NCBI RefSeq assembly: GCF_024385575.1
Contig: NZ_JANFMV010000001.1
Coordinates: 3,873,681-3,937,680, forward strand
Origin: Rhizobium sp. NRK18
GTDB taxonomy: Bacteria; Pseudomonadota; Alphaproteobacteria; Rhizobiales; Rhizobiaceae
DNA: 64,000 bases
Reading direction: 5' to 3'
Shown: positions 10,858 to 19,034 of the stretch, piece by piece
How positions within the stretch are numbered: position 1 is the first letter of the stretch
Layout of the letters: each line of letters opens with the position of its first letter
Notes under the pieces: model-generated
What the model saw: only the letters and a program-made list of their open reading frames with translations
Database searches by the model: none
What the model was told of the DNA's origin: nothing
Position numbers and translations under genes: made by a program

Positions 10858-11277
10858 ATGACCGCTGAAACCGATATGGGTTCAGAAACAAGATTGCGCA
10901 AGTGCGGGCTTCGTCCGACGCGGCAGCGCGTGGCGCTGGCCGAACTGCTGTTCGCCAAGGGCGACCGCCACCTGACGGTGGAGGAGCTGCACGAGGAAGC
11001 CACCGATGCCGGCGTTCCGGTGTCGCTCGCCACGGTCTACAACACGCTGCACCAGTTCACCGAGGCCGGACTGATCCGCGTTCTCGCCGTGGAAGGCGCC
11101 AAGACCTATTTCGACACAAACATCTCCGACCATCATCACTTCTTCGTCGAGGGCCGCAACGAGGTGCTCGACATTCCGGTCGGCAACATCGCGATCGACA
11201 ATTTGCCGGAGCCGCCGGAAGGCATGGAAATCGCCCATGTCGACGTGGTGATCCGGCTGCGCCGCAAAGGCTGTTGA
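10858..11277 (+). CDS. irr: Iron response regulator Irr (Fur family)
   Basis: 139 residues from ATG 10858; a TTG two codons earlier is the alternative. Irr is the rhizobial heme-responsive Fur homologue that represses or activates iron and heme genes when iron is scarce. It has the Fur-type winged helix (GLRPTRQRVALAELLF, then HLTVEELHEEA and SLATVYNTLHQF) and the His-rich heme-binding site SDHHHFFVEG typical of Irr, in place of Fur's zinc cysteines. The Cys-Pro heme regulatory motif of the Bradyrhizobium protein is absent, as usual in Rhizobiaceae. It faces fabA, a conserved rhizobial arrangement. Confidence 0.96.
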   Translation: MTAETDMGSETRLRKCGLRPTRQRVALAELLFAKGDRHLTVEELHEEATDAGVPVSLATVYNTLHQFTEAGLIRVLAVEGAKTYFDTNISDHHHFFVEGRNEVLDIPVGNIAIDNLPEPPEGMEIAHVDVVIRLRRKGC

Positions 11278-11313
11278 CCCCCGGCCGGCGCCGCGCGCCG
11301 GCAACCTCTCCCT

Positions 11314-11949
11314 TCACATAACATCATCGGGATGACGGCCGGCACGCGCCTTGTAGGGCGGGATCGTCCAGCCGAAGGCGAGCGCACCGCCGCGCACCGC
11401 AAAGGCCGCCACGAACCCGACCGGGGCGGCGACCGCGATGCCGAGACCGCCGAGATCGGCCAGTGTGAAAGCAATGGCGCCGGACATGGCTGCGGTGATG
11501 TAGATTTCCGGCCGCAGAAGAATGCTCGGTTCGCCGGCCAGCACGTCGCGAATGATGCCGCCGACCGCCGCAGTCATGATGCCGGTGACGATGGCGATGA
11601 CGGGCGATCCGGTTGCGGCAAGGCCCTTGGCCGCGCCCATGACGCAATAGGCGGCAAGCCCGATCGCATCCAGCCAGACAAGCCAGCGATAGCGCGACTC
11701 GACCAGATGCGCGGTGAAATAGGTGAGCAGCGCGACCCCGACGCAAACGAGGATGTAGGACGGGTTCTCGACCCAGAAGATCGGCCGGACGCCGAGGACG
11801 ATGTCCCTGAGCGTGCCGCCGCCGATGCCGGTGACGCAGGCGAGAAACAGGAAGCCGACGATGTCGAGCTGCTTGCGCGATGCGGCAAGAGCACCCGTGG
11901 CGGCGAACACGGCCACGCCGGCATAATCGAAAATTTGCAGCAACGGCAT
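11314..11949 (-). CDS. TRIC (UPF0126) family membrane protein, putative cation channel
   Basis: 211 residues with seven predicted hydrophobic segments in an inverted three-helix repeat. The two glycine-rich repeats GIGGGTLRDIVLG and AVGGIIRDVLAG are the hallmark of bacterial TRIC/UPF0126 proteins, which are trimeric cation-selective channels in the inner membrane. ATG 11949 is the first in frame. It is convergent with irr, 37 bases from the irr stop, and appears monocistronic. Physiological role in bacteria uncertain. Confidence 0.88.
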   Translation of the reverse strand: MPLLQIFDYAGVAVFAATGALAASRKQLDIVGFLFLACVTGIGGGTLRDIVLGVRPIFWVENPSYILVCVGVALLTYFTAHLVESRYRWLVWLDAIGLAAYCVMGAAKGLAATGSPVIAIVTGIMTAAVGGIIRDVLAGEPSILLRPEIYITAAMSGAIAFTLADLGGLGIAVAAPVGFVAAFAVRGGALAFGWTIPPYKARAGRHPDDVM

Positions 11950-12160
11950 CTCCCCCTCCTCAGACGTGAGCCCGGCACAAGCCCCGGATAATATGCCTGA
12001 CGCTGCGGCACAAGCGCCTGGCCCCGATCGGGTGTGTCCGTGCGACCGCCAATTGGCGACCGACGACTGCCGCGACAGTCTGCCCGAGGCAGCGTATCAT
12101 GACCGCCGGACCGGCTCGGTCCCGGCTCTGACGCACCGGGCAAGAAACGACCGAACGGAG

Positions 12161-12646
12161 ATGAAGGCCATGCGCGTGCCTGTCCTTGCGATGCTGCAGA
12201 TCGTCATCATGCTACTGGCGCCGGCGGCCGCGCTGGCGCAGCAGACGCCTGTCGCGGATCCGGAACTCTTCGAGATGAAGCATTTCCGCAAGCTCTGCGG
12301 CCAGGTGGATTTCGGACCGGACTTCGCCACGAAGACGGACTTCAACAATGACGGCATTCCCGACATGATCGTCAACGAAGGCGAGATCAACTGTGACGGA
12401 CATGCGCAGTTCTACTGCGACGACGAGGGCTGCCCCTACAATTTCTATGTCCAGGGGAAGGAGGGAGGCTATATCCTGATCGCCACCGCGCGGCTCTACC
12501 GCTACGACATGGTCAAGCGGTTCGGCAACATGGTCTTCGAGATGGAGATGCCGCCGCGCTATTGCGACCGGCAGCCCGACGAAGAACGGTGCCTCACGAC
12601 GATCCGCGTGCGCGGCACGCGCTTCGTGACGCTGTTTTCGAAATAG
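12161..12646 (+). CDS. Secreted six-cysteine hypothetical protein
   Basis: 161 residues. A signal peptide is clear: MKAMRVPVLAM, a hydrophobic core, then AALA-QQ. The mature protein has six cysteines in three apparent pairs (LCGQ, NCDG, FYCDDEGC, RYCDRQPDEERC) and one D-x-N-x-D-G-x-x-D loop (DFNNDGIPD) like FG-GAP or EF-hand calcium loops, followed by MIVNEG. It is probably periplasmic with disulfides. ATG 12161 follows CGGAG. It is convergent with the downstream outer-membrane gene. I do not recognise the family. Confidence 0.7.
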   Translation: MKAMRVPVLAMLQIVIMLLAPAAALAQQTPVADPELFEMKHFRKLCGQVDFGPDFATKTDFNNDGIPDMIVNEGEINCDGHAQFYCDDEGCPYNFYVQGKEGGYILIATARLYRYDMVKRFGNMVFEMEMPPRYCDRQPDEERCLTTIRVRGTRFVTLFSK

Positions 12647-12654
12647 CCTGCCTG

Positions 12655-12691
12655 AGAACAAAAGGACGGGAGCGGCCAGCCCGCTCCCGTC
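12655..12691 (-). terminator. Terminator for the beta-barrel gene (between convergent genes)
   Basis: Perfect 11-bp arms GACGGGAGCGG (12665-12675) and CCGCTCCCGTC (12681-12691). Read leftward the stem is followed by CCTTTTGTTC, a U-rich tail. It therefore serves the leftward outer-membrane gene and probably also stops the rightward one. Confidence 0.8.
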
Positions 12692-12721
12692 AAGCGTTTC
12701 CGAACACCCGGGCGAAGGGCG

Positions 12722-13438
12722 TCAGAAACGGTAAGCGATGCCGATGCGTGCGACAGTGGCGGAGAGATTTCCGGTAACCCGTTCCGAGCCGGGTTCTTCA
12801 CTTTCCCCACCGGATGTCTCACCTTGGAAACTGTCTTTGCCGAAGTCGTAATAGAGCGCCTCCGCACGAAGCGAGAGATTGGGCGTGATGCCATATTCGG
12901 CGCCACCACCGACGACGTAACCGACACTAAAGTCGTGAGCACCGGAGGAATCTCGGAGATAGTTGTGGCGGGCTGTCCAAGAGTATTTGCCGTCGGTATA
13001 GGCAACGCCCCCTGTGGCGTAGATCAGCACGTTTTCCAAGGCGAACCCGACACGCGCGCGTGTTGAGCCGAGCAGACTCATATCGAAGCTGCCCTCAAGG
13101 CCGTCGTAGCCTCCAACGCGCTTGTCTGAGGAGGCGTGAAAGGAACCGAGTTCCGTTTCGGCGCCAAAGACAAAGTTTCCTGCCTGCCAGTTGAAGCCTG
13201 CAAAGCTTCCGATATTGGCAGCCCTGTCGCTCAGATTCACCGCAAAGGAAGTATCCGTGTTATAGCCTTCTGTGCGGCTGGTGATATCGCTCTTCGCTTT
13301 GCCGCCGCCGACGAAGCTACCGGCATAGAACCCCGTCCAGTTATAGGCGCTCCCCGGCTTCAACAGCTCCTGTGCATGGGCGTGTGGAGACGTAGCCGCG
13401 AACACCGCCGCGGCGGTGGCAAGCATCAACCTGTTCAT
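12722..13438 (-). CDS. Outer-membrane beta-barrel protein (Omp25/31-like)
   Basis: 238 residues from ATG 13438, which follows GAGAAGGACA; the upstream in-frame ATG at 13468 is less likely because the signal peptide starts here. The signal peptide (MNRLMLATAAAVFAA...HAQA-like) is followed by NWTGFYAGSFVGGG, the first strand typical of rhizobial and Brucella Omp25/31 porin-family proteins. Alternating hydrophobic strands follow, and the chain ends IGIAYRF, an outer-membrane insertion signal with a terminal Phe. Monocistronic, with its own terminator downstream. Likely surface-exposed; no specific substrate can be assigned. Confidence 0.85.
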   Translation of the reverse strand: MNRLMLATAAAVFAATSPHAHAQELLKPGSAYNWTGFYAGSFVGGGKAKSDITSRTEGYNTDTSFAVNLSDRAANIGSFAGFNWQAGNFVFGAETELGSFHASSDKRVGGYDGLEGSFDMSLLGSTRARVGFALENVLIYATGGVAYTDGKYSWTARHNYLRDSSGAHDFSVGYVVGGGAEYGITPNLSLRAEALYYDFGKDSFQGETSGGESEEPGSERVTGNLSATVARIGIAYRF

Positions 13439-13563
13439 TTCATTGTCCTTCTCGGTGAGTTGGCGCAACTTATGCGAACAGGCGGCCGGCCTTCAATGCC
13501 GTTGGGGCAATGCTCCCAATTTTGGATAGCTGGGCGACCGATTGCGGCCGGCGTGGACGTGAA

Positions 13564-14196
13564 TCAGCTCGCAGAAACGACGTAATCCGGGTCCACGCTG
13601 CCGGTCATCACCCGCCGGCCGTTCGGCAGATCATTGCCGTCGATCTTGTCGATCAGCGCCTGACCGGTCAGCGCCTTCCAGCGCTCCTTGAGGCGGGCAC
13701 GCAGGACCACTTCCGGTTCCTCGATCATCACCGTGATGTCGTAGCAATCCTTCAGCTCGCGCCAGCGATCCTCGTCGAGCAGAAGATAGTTGCCCTCGGC
13801 GACCAGATAGCGGACCTCGCGGCCGATCATGCGGGCACCGGCGCGGGCGATCTCGATCGAGCGGTCGAAGACGGGAACGGCGATCTCCGGCTCGTCATTG
13901 GCCTTCAGCCTCTTCAGCATGTGGCGGAAGCCGGCGACGTCGAAAGTCTCCGGCGCGCCCTTGCGTGGCCTCAGTCCGCGCGGCACGAGCACCATGTCGT
14001 CATAATGATAGCCGTCCATCGGCAGGACCGCCGCACTTCCGGCCTCGATGGCGTTCAGCCGTTCGACCAGCGCATCGGCAAGCGTCGACTTACCGGAGCC
14101 GGGCGGCCCGGCAACCGCTGCGATGATGCGATTGCCGGAGGACGCGTTCCTGATGATCTCGACGAGTTCGTCGGCGGAAACGGATTGTCTGCTCAT
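13564..14196 (-). CDS. P-loop kinase, nucleoside/sugar kinase type (FrcK-like)
   Basis: 210 residues. Walker A GPPGSGKST at 30-38, a substrate-proximal MDGYHYDD and a PxFDRSIE segment are typical of the phosphoribulokinase/uridine-kinase/pantothenate-kinase fold and of FrcK, the putative kinase of rhizobial fructose uptake operons. It overlaps the epimerase gene by four bases (ATGA) and is the last gene of the sugar operon, so it probably phosphorylates the transported or epimerised ketose. The substrate cannot be read from the sequence. Its membership of the operon is well supported by the overlap. Confidence 0.8.
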   Translation of the reverse strand: MSRQSVSADELVEIIRNASSGNRIIAAVAGPPGSGKSTLADALVERLNAIEAGSAAVLPMDGYHYDDMVLVPRGLRPRKGAPETFDVAGFRHMLKRLKANDEPEIAVPVFDRSIEIARAGARMIGREVRYLVAEGNYLLLDEDRWRELKDCYDITVMIEEPEVVLRARLKERWKALTGQALIDKIDGNDLPNGRRVMTGSVDPDYVVSAS

Positions 14197-15053
14197 GGTG
14201 CCTCTATGGTGATTCCTGCCCGCTTTGCCGCCTCGGCCAAATACGGAATGCCCCTGGCGACGACGTCGTCGGGATTGTCGGCCACCGGCCGCCAGACTGC
14301 AAGCCCGCCGGCAAGCTCGGGGGCGACATGGACGAAGCTTTCCAGCGTCATGATACCGTCGAAGCCGACCGCCTTCAGACCGGCGAAGGCATCATCCCAA
14401 TCGATCGTGCCGAGGCCCGGGACGCCGCGATTGCTTTCCGACAGGTGGACATAGCCGAGATGCTCGCCGGCTTCCTCGAAGCCACGCGACAGCCCCTGCT
14501 CCTCGATGTTCATGTGATAGGTGTCGAGGTGGATGAAGAGATTGTCGAGGCCGATGCGCTCGATCATCGCGGCGGTCTGCTTGGCGGTGTTAAGCAGGTG
14601 GGTTTCGTAGCGGTTGCAGGGTTCCAGCCCGAGGCGCATGCCGAGCGATTTCGCCGTCTTGCCGACATGGCCGATCAGCCGGGCGATGGCGTCATGCTCG
14701 GCTTTGGTCGGCGGACTGCCGGACACCTTGCCGATCGTTCCGTAAGTCACGCCTGACAGAACATCCGAACCCGCTTCCTTCGCCGCCGTGACGACCGCAT
14801 CCAGAAATGTCGCGGCCTCATCCGGCCTGTTGACGATGTCGATTACGTCCGGCAGGCCGAGCGAGCAGATGGGGATGAGCCCGTGGCGTTCGAAGGCGGC
14901 GCGCGTGCCGCGGCTGTCGAAGGTTGCCGGGTCGAGCAACGGCACCTCGAAGGCGCTGACGCCGAGCGCCTTCATGCCGGGAAAATAACTGTCGGCTTCC
15001 GCCGGATTCCAGAGCGGCGTGACAGCGAGAGAATGCAATCCGAGACGTGGCAT
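14193..15053 (-). CDS. Sugar isomerase/epimerase, ketose 3-epimerase type
   Basis: 286 residues, a TIM barrel of the xylose-isomerase-like AP2Ec superfamily. The D-tagatose/D-psicose 3-epimerase pattern is complete: Glu144 in LEPCNRYE, Asp177 in HLDTYHMNIEE, His203 in VHLSESNRGVPG with Arg209, and Glu238 in TLESF. These correspond to the Mn2+ ligands of the Agrobacterium enzyme with a constant offset of six. It should invert C3 of a free ketohexose or related ketose. It sits between the transporter ATPase and the kinase, which suggests uptake of a rare ketose, epimerisation, then phosphorylation. The exact sugar (psicose, tagatose, allose-derived) is inference. Confidence 0.82.
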   Translation of the reverse strand: MPRLGLHSLAVTPLWNPAEADSYFPGMKALGVSAFEVPLLDPATFDSRGTRAAFERHGLIPICSLGLPDVIDIVNRPDEAATFLDAVVTAAKEAGSDVLSGVTYGTIGKVSGSPPTKAEHDAIARLIGHVGKTAKSLGMRLGLEPCNRYETHLLNTAKQTAAMIERIGLDNLFIHLDTYHMNIEEQGLSRGFEEAGEHLGYVHLSESNRGVPGLGTIDWDDAFAGLKAVGFDGIMTLESFVHVAPELAGGLAVWRPVADNPDDVVARGIPYLAEAAKRAGITIEAP

Positions 15054-15072
15054 GGGTGTTTCCTTTCAGGCC

Positions 15073-15816
15073 TCAGCCGTGGGCGCCTACGATGTAGGAG
15101 ACGACTTCGTTCATGTTGGTCTGTTCTTTTTTCAGATCGGCGATCACGCTGCCCTGGCGAAGCACGACGATGCGCCCGCAAGCCTCGAAAACGTCGTTCA
15201 GGCGGTGGCTGATCAGGATGACGGCGATGCCGTCGTCGCGCATCTGCTTGATGAGCGTCAGCACGCTTTCCACCTCGCGGACCGCCAGCGCGGCCGTCGG
15301 CTCGTCCATGATGACGAGCTTGGGCTGGAAGGTGAGCGCCCGCGCGATCGCGATCGTCTGCTGCTGGCCGCCCGACAGCGTGCCGACGGGGACGTGGATC
15401 GAGGGGATGCGCACGCCGAGCCGCTTGATCATCTTCAGCGCCTCGGCGTCGATCTTCGCCTTGTCGATAAAGTTCGGCAGGATGCCCCACAACCGCTTGG
15501 TCGGTTCGCGGCCGAGGAAGATGTTGTTGGCGATGTCCTGCTGGGCGGCGAGTGCGAGATCCTGATAGATCATCTCGATTCCTCGCGAGCGGCGCTCGCC
15601 GGGATCCTTCTGCGTCACGTCCTCGCCGTCGAAGCTGACGGTGCCTTCGTCGATCGGATAGACGCCTGTGATCGACTTCATCAGCGTCGACTTGCCGGCA
15701 CCGTTATCGCCGACGAGGCCGACGACTTCGCCCGCGGCGATCTCGAGATTGACGCCGTGCAGGACCTTGATGGGCCCGAAGGACTTGTGGACGTCGGTGA
15801 GTTTGAGAAGCGTCAT
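15073..15816 (-). CDS. Sugar ABC transporter ATP-binding protein (single domain, FrcA-type)
   Basis: 247 residues, so only one nucleotide-binding domain, unlike the double RbsA type. Walker A GDNGAGKST at 36-44, Q-loop in MIYQDLALAAQQ, signature LSGGQQQ and Walker [12 protein letters not shown] are all present. Homodimerises to energise import of a monosaccharide through the adjacent permease. Only one base separates its start from the permease stop, and 19 bases lie between it and the epimerase gene. FrcA of Sinorhizobium has the same single-domain form. Confidence 0.92.
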   Translation of the reverse strand: MTLLKLTDVHKSFGPIKVLHGVNLEIAAGEVVGLVGDNGAGKSTLMKSITGVYPIDEGTVSFDGEDVTQKDPGERRSRGIEMIYQDLALAAQQDIANNIFLGREPTKRLWGILPNFIDKAKIDAEALKMIKRLGVRIPSIHVPVGTLSGGQQQTIAIARALTFQPKLVIMDEPTAALAVREVESVLTLIKQMRDDGIAVILISHRLNDVFEACGRIVVLRQGSVIADLKKEQTNMNEVVSYIVGAHG

Positions 15817-15817
15817 G

Positions 15818-16768
15818 TCACATCCTCCCCCGGCTGCGCACCTGATCGAGCCAGACGGCGGCGATCAGGACCATGCCGATCGCCATCTGCTGGTAGTAGG
15901 CCTGGACGGCCATCAGGTTGAGACCGTTCTGCAGGACGCCCATGATCAGCGCGCCGATCATGGTGCCGAGGATCGAGCCTCGTCCGCCGAACAGGTTGGT
16001 GCCGCCGATGATGGCCGCCGTGATGGCGAGCAGCTCGTAATTGAGGCCGGCCGTCGGATCGCCGGTGTTGACGCGGGCGCTGAACATCAGCCCGGCAAGC
16101 CCCGCCATGAAACCAGACAGCGTGTAGAGCAGCAGGCGCTGGCGCTTGACGTTGATGCCAGTGGCGCGCGCAGCAGCCTCGCTGTCCCCAAGCGCCAGGG
16201 TGTGGGCGCCGAATGGCGTGTGGGCGAGAATGTAGTGCGAGACGATGGCGACGATGACGAGGATATAGACCGGCGTCGGGACGCCGAAGGGGCGCGCCTG
16301 GCCGAGAAACAGGATTTCCTCCGGCAGGCCGTAGATGCCTCGGCCGTTGGAAATGATCAGCGCCAGACCGCGCGCGATGCCGAGCATGCCGAGCGTGACG
16401 ATGAAGGCGGGCACCCGGCCGCGCACGATGATGATGCCGCTGACCCAGCCGGCCAACATGCCGGCGGCGAGACTGCCGATGATGGCGAACGGCCAGGGCA
16501 GGCCGAGATTGACGACCAGAAAAGCGCCCGTCACGGAGCCAAGGCCGAGCACGGAGCCGAGCGACAGGTCGATTCCGGCAGCGCTGATGACGAAGGTCGC
16601 GCCGATCGCCAGAATGCCATAGGTGGCGGTCGCCAGGATGATGTTGAAGATGTTGCCGACGCTCAAGAAGACCGGCGAGATGATCGTCATGATCACGCAG
16701 AGCGCGATCAGCACGGCGAGCGATTCCGCCCGCACATGCGCGCGTGCCAGCAGCGATGTCACTTTCAT
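15818..16768 (-). CDS. Sugar ABC transporter permease (RbsC/FrcC family)
   Basis: 316 residues with eight to ten membrane segments of the ribose-type permease family (BPD_transp_2). Diagnostic stretches are GATFVISAAGIDLSLGSVLG, IVTLGMLGIARGLAL, and the conserved GGTNLFGGRGSILGTMIGALIMG near residue 265. Forms the inner-membrane channel with the ATPase just downstream and the periplasmic binding protein upstream. The order binding protein, permease, ATPase is that of the frcBCA systems. Confidence 0.92.
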   Translation of the reverse strand: MKVTSLLARAHVRAESLAVLIALCVIMTIISPVFLSVGNIFNIILATATYGILAIGATFVISAAGIDLSLGSVLGLGSVTGAFLVVNLGLPWPFAIIGSLAAGMLAGWVSGIIIVRGRVPAFIVTLGMLGIARGLALIISNGRGIYGLPEEILFLGQARPFGVPTPVYILVIVAIVSHYILAHTPFGAHTLALGDSEAAARATGINVKRQRLLLYTLSGFMAGLAGLMFSARVNTGDPTAGLNYELLAITAAIIGGTNLFGGRGSILGTMIGALIMGVLQNGLNLMAVQAYYQQMAIGMVLIAAVWLDQVRSRGRM

Positions 16769-16832
16769 AATGGACTATCCCGATTGATTGAGTGCCGGCA
16801 GGCGATCCTCCGACCGCCTGCCGGAGCCGGAT

Positions 16833-17795
16833 TTACTTGACGTATTCCAGCATCGGTTCGGTGCCCTTCTCGAGCACATCCTTGGTCAGCACCAGCGTCG
16901 GCACGTAGATCCAGTCCTGCATCTTTTCGCCGGCCAGGACCTTGGTGACGTCTTCCACCGCCTGCTTGCCGACCAGATAGGGAAGCTGGGCGACGGAGGC
17001 GGAGAGACGACCGGCCTTGATCGACTTGACGGCATCGGAATTGCCGTCGACGCCGATGACGGTAACCTGGTCCTGCTTGCCGGCGGCGAAGACGGATTCG
17101 ACAGCGCCGAGCGCCATGCCGTCATTGGCCGCGAAGATGGCGACGAGGTCGGGATGCGCCGTCAGCGTGTCGTTGGCGATGTTGGCGGCCTTGCCGCGGT
17201 CCCAGTCGCCCGGCAGCGACGCGACGATCTCGAGGCCCGGCGCCAGTTCCTTCAGCTTTTCGGCGAAGCCCGAAGCGCGCTTCTGGCCGGTGACGTTGCC
17301 GGACAGGCCCTCGATCACCAGCACCGGACCCTTGGCGTCCTTGCCGAGCTTGTTGACGAGGTATTCCGCACCCTGACCGCCGGCCGCGACGTTGTCGGAG
17401 CCGATCGAGAAGGCGATCTTCACACCGGCATCCGCGGCGATCTTGTGATCGAGGTTGCCGTCGAGATCGACGACCGGGATATTCATGTCGGTCGCCTGCT
17501 TGAGGCAGGGCAGAAGGATGGTGGAATTGATCGCCGCGGTGATCATCGCATCCGGCTTCTGCTGCAGCATGGTGTTGCAGACGTTGAGCTGCGGTTCCGC
17601 TGCCTGGTCGCTTTCGACGGCCTGCAGGTAGTACTTGACGCCGGCTTCCTGGGCGCCGTCCTTGACGCCCTGTTCCATGGCGCCCCAGAACGGGTTTGAC
17701 AGCGTCTTCATGAGGACGCCGTATGTCTTTTCCTCGGCGTGAACCTGGGTCGCGAGCGCCCCGATGGCCACGGTCATGAGCAATTTCCTGAGCAT
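16833..17795 (-). CDS. Periplasmic sugar-binding protein (allose/ribose-type)
   Basis: 320 residues from ATG 17795; the longer frame to 17882 adds residues before the signal peptide. The signal peptide is MLRKLLMTVAIGALATQVHA. The mature N-terminus EKTYGVLMKTLSNPFWGAM is close to the start of AlsB, the E. coli allose-binding protein, and later segments (DNVAAGGQGA, EGLSGNVTGQKRASGF, ANDGMALG, GVDGNSDA) are standard for pentose/hexose-binding proteins (Peripla_BP_4). It is the first transporter gene after the LacI regulator. Substrate probably an aldo- or ketohexose related to allose or psicose; this is inference. Confidence 0.9.
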   Translation of the reverse strand: MLRKLLMTVAIGALATQVHAEEKTYGVLMKTLSNPFWGAMEQGVKDGAQEAGVKYYLQAVESDQAAEPQLNVCNTMLQQKPDAMITAAINSTILLPCLKQATDMNIPVVDLDGNLDHKIAADAGVKIAFSIGSDNVAAGGQGAEYLVNKLGKDAKGPVLVIEGLSGNVTGQKRASGFAEKLKELAPGLEIVASLPGDWDRGKAANIANDTLTAHPDLVAIFAANDGMALGAVESVFAAGKQDQVTVIGVDGNSDAVKSIKAGRLSASVAQLPYLVGKQAVEDVTKVLAGEKMQDWIYVPTLVLTKDVLEKGTEPMLEYVK

Positions 17796-17885
17796 GCTTT
17801 CCTCCACTTTTTGACGCCGCCCGAAACACATCTCCTCATGTGCTCCACAATGGCTGCCGGCGTGACGGCCCGCCGGCGCCAATTC

Positions 17886-18944
17886 CTAATGTCCGCTCGC
17901 CTCCCCCGAGGCCGGCCCCACAAGGGTGCCGCGCCGCTCGAAGCTGCAGGCGAGACGCTCGACGCGCGGCGGGCCCTGTTCACCGCCGATCCGCGCCATC
18001 AGCAATTCCCACGCCTTCTGCGCGATCGCCTGGACCGGCTGGACGATGGCCGCGATCGGCGGCGTCATCTGCGCCATCCAGGCGCTGTCGTCGAAACCGG
18101 CAAGCGCCACGTCGCGCCCGGCGGCGAGGCCCCGACGGGCAATGGCCGCATAGGCGGCAAGCGTCGCCGTGTTGTAGAGACAGAAGAAGGCAGACGGCAT
18201 CGGGTGCGCGGCAAGATAGCCTTCGAGCGCCGCCTGAGCGCTTTCGACGGTGGGGCCGCAGGCGAGATAATCGACGGAAAGCCCTTCGGGCCTGCCTGCG
18301 ACCGCCTGCTTCACCCCGGCCAGTCGCTCGGCGACGTTGCCGACGGCATCGTCGAAATAGGCAACGAGGATGCGGCGGTGGCCGAGGCCGATCAGGTCGC
18401 GCATGACGGCGCCGGTCGCCACGGCATTGTCGACACCGACGCCATCCATCGGCAGGCCCTCCGACACACGGTCGACGATGACCGACGGCACCGCCTGCGC
18501 GGCGAGCTGGGTTTCGGCATTGCGGCTGCCGATCGTCGGCGCCAGCAGAAGGCCGGCGACCCGCCAGCCGAGCAGTTCGCGGATTTCGCGCGCCTCGATG
18601 TCGACGGTTTCGCGGCTGGAGGTGGCGACGATGCGGTATCCGGTCGCTTCGGCGGATTGCTCCAGCGCGGAGACGAGTTCGGCGAAAAAGGGGTTCTGGA
18701 AATCGGGAATGACGAGGCCGATGACGCGGCTGTCGGCGCGGCGAAGGCTGGAGGCCATGGGGTTCGGCCGGTAGTCGAGCGCCTTGACGGCTTCCAGCAC
18801 GGCCCGGCCGATCGGATCGTCCTGCCGCCGCTTGCCGTTCAGGACATTGGAGACGCTGCCCGGCGAAACGCCGGCGCGCTCCGCCACGTCCTTGATCGAC
18901 ACCACCGATGCGAGCGGGCTTTCGCCCGTCTTGTGATCTGCCAT
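17886..18944 (-). CDS. LacI-family transcriptional regulator of the sugar operon
   Basis: 352 residues from ATG 18944. The N-terminal LacI HTH is complete: SIKDVAERAGVSPGSVSNVLNGKR, then PNPMASSLRR with the minor-groove hinge. Residues 70-350 form the periplasmic-binding-protein-like effector domain. It is the first gene of the leftward operon, 90 bases upstream of the binding-protein gene, and divergent from the 2-hydroxyacid dehydrogenase. Two LacI-type operator half-palindromes lie in the divergent gap, so it probably represses both directions until its sugar binds. Effector unknown. Confidence 0.92.
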   Translation of the reverse strand: MADHKTGESPLASVVSIKDVAERAGVSPGSVSNVLNGKRRQDDPIGRAVLEAVKALDYRPNPMASSLRRADSRVIGLVIPDFQNPFFAELVSALEQSAEATGYRIVATSSRETVDIEAREIRELLGWRVAGLLLAPTIGSRNAETQLAAQAVPSVIVDRVSEGLPMDGVGVDNAVATGAVMRDLIGLGHRRILVAYFDDAVGNVAERLAGVKQAVAGRPEGLSVDYLACGPTVESAQAALEGYLAAHPMPSAFFCLYNTATLAAYAAIARRGLAAGRDVALAGFDDSAWMAQMTPPIAAIVQPVQAIAQKAWELLMARIGGEQGPPRVERLACSFERRGTLVGPASGEASGH

Positions 18945-18969
18945 GCCTTCCTCCCACAGCAACACTACA

Positions 18970-18998
18970 TAAATCGTTTTACAGTGTAAATCGTTTTT
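18970..18998. promoter_or_regulatory. Paired LacI-type operators in the divergent promoter
   Basis: TAAATCGTTTTA at 18970-18981 is palindromic around a central CG except at one position, the standard LacI-family operator form. The same TAAATCGTTTT recurs at 18987-18997, 17 bases along. The gap between the divergent regulator and dehydrogenase genes is 90 bases, so occupation would cover both promoters. Confidence 0.7.
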
Positions 18999-19034
18999 TG
19001 TAGGATGCAGCAAAACGCATTCGGGAGGAAAAGC

